From positions 62,001-126,000 of the forward strand of contig NZ_CANMRA010000004.1 in the NCBI RefSeq assembly GCF_947500125.1: a stretch of 64,000 nucleotides of DNA. Reading direction: 5' to 3'. The notes below the pieces were generated by a model. That model saw only the letters and a list, made by a program, of their open reading frames with translations. It did no database searches and was not told the DNA's origin. Shown piece by piece: positions 62,094 through 64,000 of this stretch. Each line of letters opens with the position of its first letter. Position 1 is the stretch's first letter. The translations under genes and the position numbers were made by a program. Source of the stretch: an uncultured Kocuria sp. (GTDB taxonomy: Bacteria > Actinomycetota > Actinomycetes > Actinomycetales > Micrococcaceae).

Positions 62094-62690
62094 ATGGCGA
62101 CGCCAACGTCCAGTGGTCAGGAGGCCGGCTTGTCCCCCTCACGACCGGCGCGCGACGGCAGCGGTCCCCAGGAGCCCGAGCGGTCCGGCCTGGACGCCGA
62201 GATCGATGCGCTGATCAGCGCCTACCAGGAGCTGCACAAGGACGACGCACGCCTGCGGCGGATCGAGCGCACCAGCTGCACGGGTCACCAGGTCCTCGGC
62301 GACGGGACCGGGGGGCGGATCCGCGAGATCCGTGAGGAGCAGATCGCCCCCGAGCTGAGGACCCAGGACCTCCAGCGGGTCGCCGCCGGGCTGCTGCGCA
62401 CCGAGGCGGACATGAGGGCCTACGCCGCCCGTTTCGCCCAGTGCGGCACCGCGCAGGACCCGGCGGGACGGAACCTGGACCGCCAGGCGCACGCGCTGGA
62501 CGCCGCGGGCAGACAGTGGCTGCTGATGATCGGCCAGAACAGGGACCACGGACTGGTCGCCTGCCGCTTCGTCCGGGAGAGGGGCATCCCGCACGCCCGG
62601 GTGGTGTCCTTCACCGCCGAACGGCTGTCGCTGCCGATCCTCGTCGTCGAGCTCGGCCCGGACGAGGGCGGACCCGCCGCAGGGCGCTGA
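62094..62690 (+). CDS. Hypothetical coiled-coil protein
   Basis: 198 residues from ATG 62094. However, an in-frame TTG at 62130 has AGGAGG exactly 5 nt upstream and no good site precedes the ATG, so a 186-residue protein is likely. Charged helices dominate residues 35-130 (LDAEIDALISAYQELHKDDA; RIREIREEQIAPELRTQDLQ). The C-terminus (LVACRFVRERGIPHARVVSF) looks like a small alpha/beta fold. No family recognised, no signal peptide. Confidence 0.6.
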   Translation: MATPTSSGQEAGLSPSRPARDGSGPQEPERSGLDAEIDALISAYQELHKDDARLRRIERTSCTGHQVLGDGTGGRIREIREEQIAPELRTQDLQRVAAGLLRTEADMRAYAARFAQCGTAQDPAGRNLDRQAHALDAAGRQWLLMIGQNRDHGLVACRFVRERGIPHARVVSFTAERLSLPILVVELGPDEGGPAAGR

Positions 62691-62770
62691 TCCGCGGCGG
62701 CTGAGCGGCGCGGACGGCGCCACGACTCCTGCAGACCGCCCTTGTAGACCGCCCCGTGCGGGCCGCCCCG

Positions 62771-64000
62771 TCATCGCACGGCCAGCACCAGCTCCGTGAG
62801 CGCGCTCAGCAGCGGTCCCTCGACCCCGAGGGCGGGCGCCTGCCCGAGCGCCCCCACGGGGTCTCGCCGCACGGCCTCGTGCACCCGCTGCTTGACCTCG
62901 TAGCCGATCTGGGCGTCGTTGAGCAGGTCGAAGACGCGGGCGGCGGGATCCGGGGCGGCCACGGTGCGCAGTCCGGCCGACCGCACTCCGATCCGCGCCC
63001 CGGGCGCAACTCCCTCGACGGTGAGGGAGGTGCGGTGCCCGCGCACCCCGTCCCCGTGCCGGGCGGCCCGGACGGGCACGCTCTGCCCGTCCACGGTCAC
63101 GGTGAGCTCCGTCAGCTCCTCGAACCCGATGAACGTGAGGACCCAGGTGCGCGCCGCCGGAACGCACCCGAGGTGGCCCCGCGCCGGGCCCACCGTGAAC
63201 TCCCCGGCGGCGACGTCGAGGGCGAGCGGAGTGCGCGCCCAGCGGCCGGGGTCGCGGCCGTCGCCCCTGTCGTCGTCCTCGTCGAGCACGGAGGCGTGGG
63301 AGGCGCCGGCGACCACGAGGACCTCCAGCTCGGCGGGGTTGCCGATGCCCGGCGCGGCGTCGTCGTCGGGCCCGGCGAGGGGCACGATCGCGCCGGCCCG
63401 GGCCAGAACGGGGACGTCCTCCAGGCGGCGGTGCAGCACCAGCTCCCGCCCGCCGTCATAGACGGTGCCCGTGCACAGGTCCGTCCAGGACCCCTCCGGC
63501 AGCCACACCGTCACCGCCGCGCGGGTGACCACGGGGTCCGCGGGGGAGGTGACCGGGGCGACCATCAGCTCGGCCCCGAACAGGTACTGGTGCCCGTACC
63601 GGTAGGCCTGCTCCGCCTCGGGGTGCTCGTAGTACAGCGGACGCACCAGGGGGACGCCCTCCACGGCGGCGGCCCGGTTCGCGGTGTGCAGGTACGGGAC
63701 CAGGCGGTGCCGCAGGCGGAGGCCGCGTTCCATGACCTCCGCGTAGGGGGCGCGGTAGCGCCACGGCTCCTTGGCGATGAAGTCGTTGTCGCCCGAGTGC
63801 AGGCGCAGGATCGGCGAGAACACCCCGAACTGCAGCCAGCGGGTGGCCAGCTCGTCGTCGCGGGCGCCGAAGATGTGCCCGCCGATGTCGTGGCTCCACC
63901 AGCCGAAGCCGATGTTCGCCGCCGTCGCCGTGAAGTACGGCTGGAACGCCAGCGAGGCCCAGGAGATGACGGTGTCTCCCGAGAAGCCCACCGGGTACCG
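62771..64000 (-). CDS. GH31 family glycoside hydrolase (5' part outside window)
   Basis: The C-terminal 409 residues of an alpha-glucosidase/alpha-xylosidase type enzyme. The visible start GFSGDTVISWASLAFQPYFT contains the general acid/base Asp of GH31 (SGD), followed by GFGWWSHDIGGHIFGARDDE and YRYGHQYLFGAELMVAPVTS in the proximal beta domain. The distal part ends with helices (FDLLNDAQIGYEVKQRVHEA) typical of the DUF5110-like C-terminus. No signal can be judged because the N-terminus is missing. Stop at 62771. Confidence 0.9.
   Translation of the reverse strand, partial: RYPVGFSGDTVISWASLAFQPYFTATAANIGFGWWSHDIGGHIFGARDDELATRWLQFGVFSPILRLHSGDNDFIAKEPWRYRAPYAEVMERGLRLRHRLVPYLHTANRAAAVEGVPLVRPLYYEHPEAEQAYRYGHQYLFGAELMVAPVTSPADPVVTRAAVTVWLPEGSWTDLCTGTVYDGGRELVLHRRLEDVPVLARAGAIVPLAGPDDDAAPGIGNPAELEVLVVAGASHASVLDEDDDRGDGRDPGRWARTPLALDVAAGEFTVGPARGHLGCVPAARTWVLTFIGFEELTELTVTVDGQSVPVRAARHGDGVRGHRTSLTVEGVAPGARIGVRSAGLRTVAAPDPAARVFDLLNDAQIGYEVKQRVHEAVRRDPVGALGQAPALGVEGPLLSALTELVLAVR

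Noticed and set aside
62691-62770. Possible terminator with repeated GACCGCCC segments
   Set aside because: Stems are short and imperfect; not enough to call a terminator.

Overview
The window is about 64 kb of very GC-rich DNA. GTG starts are common, neighbouring genes often overlap by 4 bp (GTGA or ATGA), and intergenic gaps are short. CsoR/CopZ copper control, a SARP/BTAD activator, NarL-type two-component systems, a monofunctional-size PEP carboxylase, PPK2, a single-chain PutA and Tat-exported enzymes together suggest an actinobacterium, probably Micrococcales and perhaps a Kocuria-like Micrococcaceae; the genus is inference. I saw no rRNA, tRNA or CRISPR array.

Layout. 1-2.7 kb: a copper-resistance operon on the minus strand (csoR, copZ, copA cut by the window edge) with a CsoR palindrome in front. 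2.7-5.8 kb: a GH15 glucosidase/trehalase translationally coupled to azlC and azlD. 6-11 kb: a berberine-bridge-type flavin oxidase, a LuxR regulator with a degenerate receiver, and a large pyruvyltransferase-like/GT2 glycosyltransferase fusion. 11-12.6 kb: an OFA-family transporter with a 33-residue partner protein. 12.6-16.4 kb: an alpha/beta hydrolase divergent from an MFS transporter and a lipoprotein. 16.5-20.4 kb: a coupled ABC exporter and two-component system. 20.5-22.9 kb: a small membrane protein divergent from an unusual SRPBCC/Acg-nitroreductase fusion.

22.9-30.1 kb is the most coherent pathway: a GntR regulator, ethanolamine permease, glutamine-synthetase-like ligase, class I amidase, aldehyde dehydrogenase and SDR. 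They read as a glutamylated route for ethanolamine: uptake, gamma-glutamylation, oxidation of alcohol to aldehyde to acid, then hydrolysis to glycine and glutamate. A threonine aldolase (glycine metabolism) converges on it. 31-38 kb: NUDIX, a DUF2867-type protein, PutA, gamma-glutamyltransferase and a hypothetical gene whose 3' end is capped by a mobile element. 38.8-40.0 kb: an orphan TnpB (IS200/IS605 OrfB) element with an intact RuvC triad. 40-44.5 kb: an LLM flavin monooxygenase, a NarL-type two-component system and a SARP regulator. 44.8-49.6 kb: an export-linked redox cassette (anchored Ig-like protein, Tat multicopper oxidase, signal peptidase I, Tat animal-type haem peroxidase). 49.7-54.4 kb: CDF transporter, secreted surface protein, cysteine hydrolase, phosphoribosyltransferase and a membrane protein. 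54.7-60.5 kb: PEP carboxylase, a hydrolase remnant, PPK2, OsmC and MFS. 60.6-64 kb: a glycerophosphodiester phosphodiesterase with a lamin-tail domain, a small hypothetical gene, and a GH31 glycosidase running off the end.

Most convergent junctions carry long GC-rich hairpins without U-tracts. Short tandem duplications recur just after stop codons. Several genes have a TAnnnT hexamer 6-7 nt before the ATG, suggesting leaderless mRNAs.
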